The notes: generated by a model from the letters alone, not told the origin. Positions 32,331-51,583 are shown, counted from the first letter of the stretch. The stretch is 64,000 nt of DNA from Mastigias papua (GCA_964019165.1 OZ025273.1:14986714-15050713), one strand, 5' to 3'. Numbers and translations: made by a program.

Positions 32331-32998
32331 CTATGTCGAGAATTATTGACAGAAAAGGTACCGAAAGTGTTGAAGGAGTGACCTTGAATGTTTAGGTAGT
32401 GATTTTGGGATGGTGGTAAGAAGAAATAACGTTGCAATGAGCATTTTCTGACAAAACAGTATGGTATCTCACAGCCTTTATCGACAAAATATATTGGGAT
32501 CGCAGTTCGTACAATATGTTTGCTGTTGGGGTTCTCTTCATTTAGATATTCGTTATCCTTGTTCCGTATAGCAGTTCAGGTGTGACAAGGGTTACAATCA
32601 TAATAAGCATGTTATTTTTTTAAACTTTCTTTCTTTCATTTGCTACACGGGCACAGGCTTTGCAATTATTCTTGTAAGAATTGTCTAAAAATAATCATGT
32701 CGGATATACCGAGAAAGCCCTTAAAATAATGCTATTTTTAGTTTCTTACATACCTAACTTATGTCATATATATGAACTAAAATCTTTTCTCCTAGATGGC
32801 GAGAATAGTTTAACAAGCAATCCACAGCCAGGTTTAGGCTTGAACTATGCTGGCCTTGAAACGCTAAAATATGTCACTCTTGCTTTCAAATATAAGCGCT
32901 GTTACGTTAGTTTCTTCTTCCTCAAATCACTGCCTAAACATGTTACGTCACTCCTTCAACACTTTCGTAAATTTTTCAGTCAATAATTCTCGATAGAG
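32331..32998. mobile_element. MITE with ~100-bp inverted ends flanked by TTAA
   Basis: The left end (CTATGTCGAGAATTATTGAC) and the right end read inverted (CTCTATCGAGAATTATTGAC) continue as similar sequence for about 100 bp, including GTGTTGAAGGAGTGAC. TTAA stands immediately outside both ends (32327-32330, 32999-33002), the target used by piggyBac-type elements. The interior has only a short frame without a domain. The superfamily assignment rests on the TTAA alone. Confidence 0.65.
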
Positions 32999-33002
32999 TT
33001 AA

Positions 33003-34550
33003 CAAGGTTGTTTTTGTTCGAAATTGAGTAAATTACGAATATTTCCCAATCTAAGTTAATATCAAAAAAACCCATACATTGTCATCATTTTATAATGTAA
33101 ATTTCAAAGATTAGACCATTGTCCCAAAGAAAGCTGACATTTTTAGCAGGGTGTTGCAATACTTTCATCCCTGTAGTGTACATTTCAGCTCCAATATAAA
33201 GCAGTAAATTTTCCATTTGCAGAAGTACAAAGCATTGTTTTGGTGAGTGGCAAGAAAATGATCGTATTTCTTTAAAACCTTTTAATAGACATAGTTAAGT
33301 TATACTAAATAGATATTCGACATTATTGTAGACAAACGAGGGAAATGATGAACTGTCCTAGTAAAAGTGCCTCTCTGTATTACCAGACTAGTAATCTGTT
33401 TCTACTCTTTCAACAGTTTGAGGATTATTCATTGACGAAAATTAAGTATTGAAAAGTATTACAACTTAAAATACATTAAGCATCTCTGGACAGGTGTCTT
33501 CAATAAATTTGTGACTTGTTATGCAGATTTATCTATCCATCGTTGTAACTGAACGAGAAACCAACTTTGGCTATTACATATATGCTTGATTACTTAGGCT
33601 AAATTATGTTTTGTTTTGAAAATAAAGCTTTTCGCAATGCTGACAAGTTTTCCATGTTATGCAACAAAAAGAAAATAAAAAGGAAATTTTTGCATAGCTA
33701 AGCTATTCTGATCTAAGGAGCTCTTGAAAGCCACTCGAGTCTTTCTGTTTCTAATATAGAGGCATGCAGTGTTCCATTACATTGTAGCACTTGGGAAGTA
33801 TGGGGATTTATAGATCTTCTTGCTACACCATCCCTCTTCGGTTATGAATACGACTGTTTTCCAGATGATATAGTGAAATTTGTTCATAATCTATCTTCTC
33901 CCTGTTGGTCATTTTTATGTTGGGCTTATGTGTTAAAGATTTCATGTTATGAATCCTGTCATAAGATGGTGGTCAGAACAATTAATCTTACCTAGTGCCT
34001 AGAACCCAATGGCATTCTCCACACTCACTCCTAAGAGCAGACAGAGACATTCAATGTGCAAAACAAGAGAAAATATCACTTGACTGTTTTGAGATATTTT
34101 GCTGTTTTTCGTCTCTGTTGGTAATATCTCACTGTACACTCTGAGATATTTCATGAAAGATTCTCTTTTACTTAAGCTATTCCAAAGTAGAGTACGTCAA
34201 CAAGTATAAAGTTATTTTATATGCATTACTTTGTGGGAAGATAGTTTAGTTTCTCCTTTATCTGCCCTGGATAGCGTGCGCTTATAAAGAAAACTCGATA
34301 ATGCGAGAAAATATTATAAAATTTGTCAATGTTCTCTCGTTTTAGAGTATTGTTAAGATGGAACTAAACACGTTTATAACTATCAAGACTGCAACCTGAG
34401 CTTCTGAACATAATTTTTACTGATTAGGGTTGGTTGGACTTTTTGCAGGTCATCAACATCGGCCCTAATTCTTAATCTTTGCAGACTAGTTAAGAGTAGT
34501 GACTCTCTTTGCCTACTTACCACCACTAGGTCTCCAACTATTTGCTAGCA
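33003..34550. other. No gene seen
   Basis: AT-rich and non-coding. It probably forms part of the intron or upstream region of the NACHT gene. Confidence 0.45.
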
Positions 34551-34650
34551 TCATCATCGACATCATCATCATCATTGTCATCATGGTCATCATCATCATA
34601 CTCATCATACTCATCATATTAATCATCATTGCAATCGTCATCATCGTTAC
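34551..34650 (+). repeat. (ATC)n-rich imperfect microsatellite
   Basis: Runs of ATC with single-base variants; lies about 80 bp upstream of the NACHT exon acceptor, probably intronic. Confidence 0.85.
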
Positions 34651-34726
34651 TATTGTCTCATTCTCTCCATTTCCTTCTTTTGTCTATGTGTGAATAGTCT
34701 TTACTTAAAATATATTTTTCATGCAG

Positions 34727-36777
34727 GTATAGTAGAAGAGACTTGCGAAGATCTTAAGATGCATCAAATTCACGTTGTTGAGGATGACAGGATAGTGCTG
34801 AAAGAGGTACATGTCTCCGACTTTGCAGTGCAGCTGAAGATAGGCGGTTGCTCTCGACCCAAAGTCAATTTCAGAGATGAAACGAAGCGGTATTTAGAAG
34901 ATCTTGTAGATTTGGGAAAAGATGCTATTGATATAGATAATCTGATTGATGAAGAACACCGAATTACTTTTGTTCGTGGTATTGCTGGAATAGGAAAGTC
35001 TGTTCTTGCCAAACAGCTGAGTTATGGGTGGGCAAATGGCGAAATTTACCAAAACTTCAAAATGTGTGTCATGTTTGAATGTAGACACTTGAATTACTTC
35101 AAAGACCATGAAGGAGCCAAACTGGAGAAACATAAAATCCTTGGTGAGTTCCTGAAAAGTATAGTAAACTACGATCTGGGAGATGGAGAAGGGGTCTTGG
35201 TTATAGTAGATGGTCTAGATGAACTCTATGACATAACTGAAAGAGATTCAATCATAGGACAACTTCTAACCTGTAAGATTTCTCCCATGTCTAAAGTCAT
35301 ACTAACTGGAAGACCCCACATTGAATTCAAACTAGATGATTTCGGTGATGTAGGTGGCTTCAAGACTGTTGAGATTCAGGGACTCACTACGGAGCAAATC
35401 AAAATATATGTAGAAAAATTCTCTAAACTTGACGATCACTTATCTTATATAAACAAAGCAAGGGGTGCATCAAATGTTCCAATCATTCATGTCCCACAGT
35501 TCTTGAATACATTCTGTTGCATTGCCACTTTGTTAAAGGGTCGAGCAATTTCCAACAATACTGAGTTATATTGCTGGACTATTTTTCTATTGCTTAGGCA
35601 GCATGCTGACAAACATGGTGCAAGTGGAAAGGGAGCTTCAGAAATTTTTAATGATTTTTCGCAATTATTATCGACACTAAGTGAAATTTGCCACAATTTG
35701 CTAGGGAAGAACAAAATAATTTTTGAAGGAGACATGAAACTGTTGCTTGGTGACATTGGAAAGGACAAGGAATTTATTGAAAGTCTTTTTCATGAAGTGT
35801 CAGACAGTATTGCAGAGAAATATCAATTTAAATATTTATCACTGATGGAGTTTCTCTCTGCCCTTTGCATATGTACAAAAGACAGGAGGAATCTAATGGA
35901 TGCTATAACGGACAGTTTGGAAAAAGGGTTTATTGAAGTTGTGTTATTTGTATGTCAGTTGTTGTCAGGATGTTCCTATGAAGGAATAGTACAGGAAATG
36001 TTGAATAATTTTGTAAGATTAACAGAGAAAGTAAATGAGAATGAATTATTACGTGATGTCATTGAAATGATAAGTGAGTGTGGGTTGAATGATTATGCTA
36101 AAACAAGCATATCATTGGAAATTATTGCTTTTTTTCTAAATAAGAACTTTACTGATACAGAGTTTATTAAGTCAATTTTAGCGAAATGCCATTGTAATTT
36201 ATTTCACTCAAAGTTACTTTCAACTGACAATATTTGTAAGATTTGTATGCACTTGGAAAGTTGTGGGTGGAAGCAGGAAGATATTGCAATGGCATTCGCA
36301 AATGTTGTGTTTGATTGGATAGAAGTTTCGAATATGGAACAATTGGAGATCATTGCTGTGAAACAGTGTTTATGTCGTTATTTTGGTAGTGGAATCTGGT
36401 TACGCAACATGGATTCCAATGTAAATACCATTCGCTTGAAGTTGGCCACTGGAATTCAAGAGGGATATTATTTAAAGATATGGATACACGATTGTGATTT
36501 TGAAGATGATATCAATTATGGCGGATCAAACAATGGGACATTGGACGAGTTGTTCATTAGCGGATGTGAACTGAGGAATATAACAAGTTTCATCAATTTG
36601 TGTGACTGGGGTATGTCATGTACAAGGTTTCTGTTATCTAGTATGGACATTAATGCTGAGTGGTGGGAAAAATTTGTGAAGAGGATAAAGCAAAGAATTA
36701 GTAAAGGAGATATGAGTATGATGGAACTTCATATACACAACTGCTCAACTGAACTAAGTCATGAAATGGCAGCAAGG
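34727..36777 (+). CDS. NACHT-domain (NLR-like) STAND NTPase, large internal exon
   Basis: A single open exon with an acceptor (TTTTTCATGCAG at 34715-34726, phase 1) and a donor (AAGG|GTATGA after 36777, phase 0). About 684 residues. Counting from the in-frame Met at 34690, Walker A is GIAGIGKS at 97-104, Walker B is VIVDGLDELYD around 171-181 (D174, D177, E178), and the sensor-type VILTGRPH lies near 203-210. This is the usual NACHT order. Helical winged-helix/HD-like sequence follows to about residue 590, and the C-terminal 100 residues (LDELFISGCELRNI, MMELHIHNCSTELS) look like the start of leucine-rich repeats that would continue in later exons. NACHT proteins are nucleotide-switched oligomerising immune or death sensors, usually cytoplasmic. 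No death-fold domain is on this exon; the N-terminal exon is outside or unrecognised. No frameshift, so probably functional. Confidence 0.88.
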
Positions 36778-37399
36778 GTATGATGATTTACTATGTGATT
36801 ATTTGGGATCAGTCATTTAGTGCTTATGCCTAAATTTGGGAAGGGGTTCTAGGTAAAGAGTGCATTATCCTTTTTTGGGGAGGAAGATTGACACATTAGT
36901 ATAAGTACTCAAAATAGAATTATGGCTCTTTGTCACGCATTCTGTATTGTTTTCATGTGCAGGAATATTAAGTCCTTTCTACCATTTAAGGCGCTTCTCT
37001 ACCCCCTTCCCGCCAACCAGTCGTGTTTGTAGATCAATCAGCTGGTCCATTGTTACTGTTTATTTGAAGAGCATTTGGGATCGTTAGTCACGCGGTAATA
37101 ATAAGTGCCATATTTGTGTAATCTATATTTAAACATTTTTCTTTAAAGATGGAAGGGATGCCAGTTGGGTGAGAGGGTCACATCTATGGGTGATACGTAA
37201 GAGGGAAGGTGCGTAGGACATGCACATGTGCGTGCAAGAGGAGAATCCTTCAGATTTTAGCCATTTTCGTGCGTATGCACTAAATCAATGAAAAATTTGC
37301 CATATGCAGCTTCATAATTTAGACCTTTTGGCAATTTGAATCGAGTCAAGTATTGCATAAATACATTCCATGCAAGTGAAGTTTGCTTCTTCATTTTGA
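36778..37399 (+). other. Presumed intron after the NACHT exon; no further exon recognised
   Basis: Starts with a GTATGA donor. I looked for leucine-rich-repeat exons down to about 38100 and saw none, so the next exon is further away or the gene is truncated by the repeat cluster. Confidence 0.45.
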
Positions 37400-37862
37400 C
37401 CCTTTTCTGCGTCCGTCCACCAGTGAAAGAATTTGAACATTGTTTATGATATTTCTACTGAAGAAGACGAGAGTTGATGCGTTGTTATGTTTTTGCAACT
37501 TTGAAACGAAAGTTGTTCACTCTTAGCTGACGGTTAAGCTACTTGAATTGATAGGTAACAAAGCATGTGTCAATTAATATCAACACATAGTGAATTGACT
37601 CTGGTCAAAACGACTTTTTTTGATTATATTTTCTGGCATACCACGTCTAAGAAATGTCACAAAAATTTGCTGCTGCAATTACAGCCTGCAAAAATGACTG
37701 CCTGCTTTTGTCTTTTTCCCCACGCTTTATAATCGTTTTAAGGTCTTTTCCAATTTCCACCCCCCCCCCCCGTTTATTCTGACCCCCTGTTTAGTAAAAT
37801 TTAGAATTGTTTCTGACCCCCGGTATATTAGAGCCCCCTGTTTATTTGGCAATTGAGAGTAT
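37400..37862. repeat. Dispersed repeat ending in C-run/TTTATTTGGCA terminus (copy of 57540-57846)
   Basis: Shares with 57540-57846 the order CTGCTGCAAT-ACAGCCTGC, CGCTTTATAATC, TCCAATTTCC or TCAATTTCCA, a C-run, TGTTTATTCTGACC, and a TTTATTTGGCA terminus followed by GAGAGTA or GAGTAGT. It is one end of the same MITE family; its other end is not clear. Confidence 0.6.
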
Positions 37863-38099
37863 ATCTATCGACAAAATCAAAAATATACTCGAATTAAATG
37901 TTTAGATTTTCATAATTATCTTCATCAGTACTAATGAAGATATTTATCAAAACCTCTACACTTACGCGAAGCATATTTTGTATTTGTCTGTTATGTATAT
38001 TTATATACTATATGGATGTGTCTCTGAAATATAGGCAGCGCCTCAGTAGAATGAATACGAAAGGTTGAAATGACCTTTGGGTTCCACAGCTATTTCATT

Positions 38100-38180
38100 A
38101 CACCTCAGTGGTGCAGTGGAATAGCTTTTGGCTCTTGGTCCTGATACTTTTGTGGCTCTGTGGATTCGAGTCCTCTTAGG
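38100..38180 (+). repeat. tRNA-like (SINE-head-like) sequence
   Basis: Contains an A-box-like TGGTGCAGTGG and a B-box-like GGATTCGAGTCC about 45 bases apart, as in tRNA-derived SINE promoters. The cloverleaf is imperfect, so it is not a functional tRNA. Confidence 0.35.
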
Positions 38181-38235
38181 GAACAACAACAGTGTATTCC
38201 AGAAATATTGCAGGGAACTCTTGATTTATTTATAT

Positions 38236-38389
<154 letters not shown>

Positions 38390-38390
38390 A

Positions 38391-38475
38391 TAGACCCTCA
38401 AGAAAAAATTCCAACTTTTAAAACGTTTCGGCACAAGCCTTCATCAGTTAGTTGGAATTTTTTCTTGAGGGTCTA
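38391..38475. repeat. 25-bp perfect inverted repeat around a hammerhead-like core
   Basis: Arms 38391-38415 and 38451-38475 are exact reverse complements. The 35-base spacer read on the minus strand holds CTGATGA, a GGC-TTGT-GCC hairpin and GAAACG. This resembles the hammerhead-type motifs known from the terminal repeats of Penelope-like elements, but one extra A follows CTGATGA and the cleavage-site strand is not obvious. Confidence 0.7.
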
Positions 38476-38516
38476 TTTATGTCTTTAAAAATTTCTTTAT
38501 GATTGGAGCTATTTGA

Positions 38517-38518
<2 letters not shown>

Positions 38519-38597
<79 letters not shown>
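38519..38597 (+). repeat. (TA)n microsatellite
   Basis: About 39 TA units between the 38391-38475 palindrome and the tRNA-like sequence. Confidence 0.97.
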
Positions 38598-38599
<2 letters not shown>

Positions 38600-38691
38600 C
38601 AGTAGCTAGCGAGTAACCAGGATTTCTCCTTTTTCGGTGCAAACGGAAAGGTTGATATAATGCTCAGAAAAACCAGGAGAAAATTAAAATT

Positions 38692-38763
38692 TGCCACCAC
38701 CTGGGATCGAACCAGGGTCTCTCGCATTCCGGGCAAGCGTCGTAACCACTAGACCACAGTGGC
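38692..38763 (-). tRNA. tRNA-like sequence (probable tRNA-derived repeat or pseudogene, loop GGA)
   Basis: The minus strand folds as a cloverleaf: acceptor GCCACTG with TGGTGGC (two wobbles), D arm GTCTAGTGGTTACGAC, anticodon stem CTTGC/GCGAG with loop CCGGAAT, T stem CCTGG/CCAGG around TTCGATC. A- and B-box match consensus. Position 33 is C instead of U, and a GGA anticodon would mean Ser, which normally needs a long variable arm that is absent. So a derivative of a Glu/Gly-type tRNA within a repeat is more likely than a working gene. Confidence 0.5.
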
Positions 38764-38799
38764 TTGTTTTAACTCCCTGGTTTTTAGCACCTTACGGTC

Positions 38800-38825
38800 A
38801 CTTTCGGCTTTCGCCTTTATCAAGC
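38800..38825 (-). other. Hammerhead-like hairpin motif next to (TA)n
   Basis: The minus strand reads CTTGATAA, hairpin GGC-GAAA-GCC, GAAAG. This is a degenerate version of the CTGANGA-hairpin-GAAA core seen at 38424-38447, 39019-39047 and 45020-45043. Confidence 0.4.
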
Positions 38826-38843
38826 AGCTCTAATATATACAAT

Positions 38844-39082
<239 letters not shown>

Positions 39083-39119
39083 GTATTTTTTCTGCGTTTG
39101 GATCAAGACAGATAGATTG

Positions 39120-39121
<2 letters not shown>

Positions 39122-39210
<89 letters not shown>

Positions 39211-39212
39211 GT
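39122..39212 (+). repeat. (TA)n with TATG variants
   Basis: About 38 TA units followed by TATG repeats, directly before the 5' region of the RTE-like LINE. Confidence 0.95.
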
Positions 39213-44153
<4,941 letters not shown>

Positions 44154-44193
44154 AAATATATATACCATGTAAGAAGCGTCTGAAGAACACAGG

Positions 44194-44733
44194 ATGGCCT
44201 GTAAAGAGCAGCCTCTTGTGGTATTCAGACGGGCACCAAATTTAAAGGATAATCTAATTAGAGCTAAGCTTCCTAGGATTCGGACAGAAGGAGTTAGGGG
44301 TTGTTTTAGGTGTGGTAAAGCGCGATGTCAAGTTTGCAGTTATATGTCAGAGGTTAGTAGTTTTAGATGTAATGTTTCAGGTGGGGAGTATGATATAAAT
44401 AGTGACTATAATTCCGATTCTTCAGGGGTAGTGTATTTAATAGGCTGTAAAGTATTTGGTAAGCAGCATGTAGGTAGCACCTTTACATCATTTAGAGCCA
44501 GGTTTAACAATTACAAGTCATCTAGTATGAAGTTTTCTAGTGGAGTAGCAGTGACGCAGGCAGAGTTGTTTAGACATTTTACAGAAGCCAACCATCATGG
44601 ATTTTTAGAGGATGTTAGTTTTCAAATTATAGATAGGGTATTTGGAGTTTCTAGACATAAGGAGGGATTCTGGCAGTTTAGACTACAGAGCTTTATACCT
44701 GAGGGACTTAACGTCAGATATGCAGATCATTAG
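44194..44733 (+). pseudogene. Penelope-like GIY-YIG endonuclease domain (C-terminal fragment)
   Basis: A 179-codon open frame to a TAG. Residues 37-48 hold a Cys knuckle (CFRC ... CQVC) typical of the linker before the nuclease in Penelope-like proteins. The nuclease core follows: GVVYLIGC (78-85, matching GIY-YIG with changes), SFRARFNNYK (Arg 101/103), a conserved FRHFTEANHH stretch (127-135), and the metal-binding Glu in KEGFWQFRLQSFIP (E157). All expected motifs are present, but the RT that should precede them is absent, so the copy is dead by truncation. The apparent Met start is probably internal to the original protein. Confidence 0.85.
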
Positions 44734-45019
44734 CAATCCCCTATGCACTTACCTAGCGTTAATTGCTTCTTTTGTCCATTTTGCGTCTATCCAGCATCTA
44801 TTCTTCTTTTCTTCACACTTCTCACACTCTTTACATCACCTTATATGCTCTGTATTATCCTCCTTTGTTTCTTACTTCACAGCTTCGGCCCTCCCCATAT
44901 AATGGTTTTTTAATATATCGTGAGGTGTTAATAGGTAGGTCCCCATTAGGTAATGTCGATTGTGACCCCATTGTTATGTAAGTAATTTAAGCAGGCCCAA
45001 TGTCATTGTAAGTTTAGTA

Positions 45020-45043
45020 CTGATGAAGATTCTAATCGAAACG
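45020..45043 (+). ncRNA. Hammerhead-ribozyme-like core of the Penelope-like 3' region
   Basis: CTGATGA, then A, hairpin GATT-CT-AATC, then GAAACG. The CTGATGA...GAAAC boxes are the conserved strands of hammerhead ribozymes, which are known in Penelope-like terminal repeats. Stem II here closes with an extra A instead of the usual G-C pair, and I cannot define the cleavage site with certainty. Confidence 0.45.
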
Positions 45044-45076
45044 TTTACTGACATAAAAGTATATTTGTTTTTATTC

Positions 45077-46433
<1,357 letters not shown>

Positions 46434-46979
46434 ATGGCAGAGGAAGAAAATTCTAGTGGCATCACTGGACTGGGTATAGCAGAACTTGACCAAGTAATAG
46501 AGACTATTCTTGGGTTATTAGAGACAGCAGAACATGAAACAAGGAAAAATGCAGAAAAGACAAGGAAGTTCAGAGGGAGAAAGAAGCAGGTGAAAGTGTG
46601 AGGAAGAGGTCAGTTGAGAGGCTGAGTGAGACAAGAGGTAGAGAGAAGGGAGGGACTTTGAATTTAATTCAGAAGAAGAGTTGGTAGAGAGGCAATTGCA
46701 TATTTAAAAAAGAATGGGGAAATGGAAATTGAGATGAGACGTGTGGAGGTTGACTTAAAGAGGACAGAGTTGGAGATTAGGTATAAGGAATTGGAATTTA
46801 AGACAGAAATAATACCATGAAAAGGAGCTTAGAAATGTAGAGCAAAGGGATAGAGAGCAAAGAGAAAATCATTATTCAGCAGCAGCAACAAATCACAATG
46901 CTTTGAGCAACAGAAGCAGCTGCAACAGCAACAGCAACAGATGCTGAATATCATACTACCACAAAATAGTACAGTTCTT
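46434..46979 (+). pseudogene. Coiled-coil, Q-rich partner-like protein of a Harbinger element (decayed)
   Basis: ATG at 46434 opens MAEEENSSGITGLGIAELDQ; later frames give ETAEHETRKNAEKTRKF, EIEMRR-like, RTELEIRYKELEFK and a tail of Q repeats (QKQLQQQQQQ-like) near 46910-46945. Frame changes and stops break it. Such a Lys/Glu-rich coiled coil after a Myb/SANT-type domain is usual in the second protein of PIF/Harbinger elements. It lies 0.5 kb from a Harbinger transposase remnant on the opposite strand, the arrangement also seen in the intact element at 59711-63452. Confidence 0.5.
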
Positions 46980-47524
46980 TCCTTCTAAGAAATAGAAGTA
47001 TCTGTTCTTGTTTTCAATTTCTTACTGATAATGCCTATTTCATTGTTTTGTTACTCGCAGTATATTTTCAGGACTATCAAGGAGTTTTCATCTAACTACC
47101 AATTCACTGAACACATAATATGATAACTTTGGGTATTTCATAGAAAATCATAAAACATAGTTATCTAGTTTACATCTCAGCTTTTCAAACATGAAAGCAG
47201 AATGTGAAAGCACACGTGAAATCTGGCAAATTAACCGTTTTTCAAAAGTAATCCTTTTTCAAATGATGATGATGGTTTTATATTAGCTCACTCGTAACAT
47301 TAAAGTGGAATTTTTCTTTCTGGGATTAAAGTTGAATTTATGTATTGATAGAGGATTTGATGAGTTACATATGAGGAAGAAGTGTAGTATGGTTGATTCT
47401 GTTTGAAATGCACATGTGCATTGTTATAGCAAATTGACTGTACTAAATAGTTATGTGGATGACTTAAAAAGATTCTGTATTAAAATCCAAACTTCCTTCT
47501 GCTGCCCATTGAAATAGAACTCTA

Positions 47525-48542
47525 GTGTTGATGAATGAATACCAAAGTATTCAGAAGTTTTGGGCCATATAAACAGGTTAAAGCATTCTGCAACAGGGCA
47601 CAAACAGCATACGTCTTTCCGACAGGGCTTAGACCAATCTTGAAGTCTTGTTTAAATCAATCAATTTCAAATAAGTCACAATGTCCTTGAAAACCCACTC
47701 CACAGAAACTCTCACTTGGATCATAGACTGGTTGAGAGCCTGTTGCTCTGGTGTTAAACCCTGCGTTTGCTGGAATGGGCATTGGAGATTAATGCAATGT
47801 GGGTATGCAGGATCCCCATATATACAAAGAGCCTCACCATCAGTTGCATATGAATGCTGCTGCAACTCATCCATGAGCCCGGACATTGCTAACACAGCAG
47901 CATCGTGTCTTCTACCCTCAACTGGCCCGTACAAATTAGCAATCATGCCATTAGGTCCAATGACTGATTAAAACTTCAGGTCATGCACTCTTATGGCCAT
48001 TGTAAACATCCCTTTGATGTTTGTTAGGCCGGCAAATTGGTCTAACAGTGCCATCAACAGAATCCCAATAATTATTTAATGCTGTGCCTTTGGCATGGAT
48101 GGCTTGATAGCCATGGCTCATCCAAAAACTAAGAATTAGTTATCATTAATAACTGTGGGACTGACCTAGCAAACCTTGACACCATATCCCCATATCTGCA
48201 TGGAAATGCCAACCGCTTTAATCAAGTGCAGAGTGCCTCAACAGAATCCACAACAACTCCGCTGTAGCATTTAAGTAGCTCTGGAAGTCTCAATGCCCAG
48301 TGAAGTGCCATAACATCGTTCTTTCTCATTCTGAATTCTGCTTTGCATTCATCCTTTTCCATAGCAATCAAATGGAACTTATTACAAGTCCAGTATGGGA
48401 ATTGGGGGTTCTGTCTCTCCTGAGCATCTTGTAAAATCAATGCTTCGTCTACATCAAATACACCTCCATCCTTATAAGCTAATATTAAATCATCGACTTC
48501 ATCATGATTCGCCGCCATTTCTGAACAAGATTTTCGCGCCAA
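47525..48542 (-). pseudogene. PIF/Harbinger transposase (HARBI1-like), decayed
   Basis: Minus strand from 48542: an acidic N-terminus (DEVDDLILAYKDGGVFDVDE), FPYWTCNKF, ECKAEFRMRKNDVMALHWAL and LPELLKCYSG-VVDSVEALC. A broken centre has the first catalytic Asp in SVDGTVRPICRPN near 48020-48065. The frame 47946-47629 has MIANLYGPVEGRRHDAAVLAMSG (second Asp), CIYGDPAYP and QVRVSVEWVFKDIV (Glu). The C-terminal VGKTYAVCALLQNA and TCLYGPKTSEYF lie at about 47610-47540. Two or more stops and frameshifts in the middle inactivate it. The DDE enzyme would cut and paste at 3-bp TWA targets. Confidence 0.83.
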
Positions 48543-49980
48543 TTGTAAGTAGTCACTAGCGTTGCCCTTGGTGACCGTAACGCAAAATGGTTTACTGCGC
48601 AGTCAATACGTGAACGTGCTAGGACTAAGAAAATATAAGTTTGTCGCTGGTAAGTACAACAAGGTCAGGTGATAAGGGATTACCTGTAATAGCTTAAGAT
48701 GATATAATTGTTTTATTGGAGATTTTCCACTATGTTTTGGCTATCAAGAACAAGAAACTTAATTTCTCTGCATCAAATTTTTGTCTTTTCAATCAACTTC
48801 CTTTTGCCGTGTACTATGTTGCCCCATCTGATATTCCCACTTGTTATGTTTGAGAATCCATACTATTTCATGGTTGCTTCTGCTTCTTCATATGACAGCC
48901 CTAATCTTCTCAAATATGTAGTTAATTACCTAATACAAGACATGTGGTCACATTGCAATGTCTTCAACAAGCATATATTAGGATGACATGCAGATCCCAT
49001 CCAATATGTTATGCTGTTTTTCTATTGGCTGCTTCCCAGAGTCTTGTATACTTATTGGGCGAGGTGCTGAACCCTGGGGTTATAGTGGACGGTTTTACGT
49101 TAATAGAGGTATCCCTAGAAATCGGGCTGCTAGAAGTCAAGTATTGGTGCTCTTCTATCATTGGTTTTTGTTTAAGTAAACGCTTGGAGGCTTGGATCGC
49201 TCTTCATTTTCTTTAAAAGTATATCATAAATTTTAATACTTAAGGAACCTAGCAAACTGAACTACAAATAGCCTAAATGCGTACGTACCCAAATGATGAC
49301 ACCTTTTCCCATGTGTGCGCTTGTACGCTGTTGTTCTCATATCACCTAACTCAGTAAATGCTTCTGGATGTCCCCAAACCATATAGATCCACTTGCCTCA
49401 ATCGTAACCGTCCATTAATATACTTAATCGCCTGAAAGTAAATAAAGACATGATAAAATAGTATATAATTATTTAATGATCGCTGGAAATTGTCATTGCA
49501 GTTATGCCCTGGTAAGCTCCATGTTTCCACTTCCATACTCCTTGTTTAACTGGCAACTAATGGCCTGAATTACACTTTCTGGATACAAATGAAATACACT
49601 GTTATTGTAGATTTGTGCTCTCCACTTGTTTTTTCCACTGAATTTTACAATGCATGGTATTCTGCTCCATCAGCTTCCCTGCTAATTGCAGCTTTCAAAC
49701 GCAACCTCTTAGCTGTTAAACAATTGCCTGTATTGCGTTGTTTGATTTGAGATAAGACTGGACATGAAAAGTATTGCCCATTATTATTCCTATCATACTT
49801 ACACTGGTGTCTCGTTAGTGAATCTTAAAGAACTTATGATTCTTTCTTATTCGTATAGATCGTTCAATGTGGCGTGAAACTATACATTAATTTTACAAAA
49901 GTGGTAGGTTGATTGGGCTTGCGATTTTGTGCAACTTTTCCTGTAATGTGAAGCTTCCTGTATTTAGCAATGGTATTAAT
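48543..49980. other. No gene seen
   Basis: Several overlapping short frames at 48708-49216, none with a domain that I recognise. Confidence 0.5.
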
Positions 49981-50003
49981 CATGATGATAGTGAAGATAA
50001 CGA

Positions 50004-50200
50004 TAGTTGATTCATTCATTCATTCATTCATTCATTCATTGGTTGACTTATTGATTGATTGATTAATTGATCGTTTGATTGATTGATTGAATGATTGATT
50101 GGTTGACTCATTGATTGATCGATCGATCGATTGATTGATTGATTGATTCTTTGATTCATTACTTCATTGATTCATTGATTCATTGATTCATTAAATCAAC
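50004..50200 (+). repeat. Tetranucleotide microsatellite (TTCA)n/(TTGA)n
   Basis: Begins with a TTCA run and passes into ATTG/TTGA units with GATC variants, then TTCATTGA alternation. Confidence 0.95.

Positions 50201-51583
<1,383 letters not shown>

Larger units (their letters stand above)
44163..45076 (+). mobile_element. Penelope-like retroelement, 5'-truncated
   Basis: Contains the C-terminal GIY-YIG endonuclease of a Penelope-like element and about 340 bp of 3' sequence with a hammerhead-like core, and ends in (TA)n/(TG)n. The reverse transcriptase part is missing. Penelope-like elements use a GIY-YIG nuclease instead of an APE nuclease for target-primed insertion. Confidence 0.8.

Noticed and set aside
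34499..34693. Hydrophobic Ile-rich frame before the NACHT exon
   Set aside because: Translation of the (ATC)n microsatellite; the splice acceptor at 34726 shows that the exon starts later.
38692..38763. Functional tRNA-Ser(GGA)
   Set aside because: No long variable arm, C at position 33 and wobble pairs in the acceptor stem; it is more like a tRNA-derived repeat.
48944..49216. Overlapping frames with aromatic and Arg-rich peptides
   Set aside because: No domain or splice context that I can support; probably chance.
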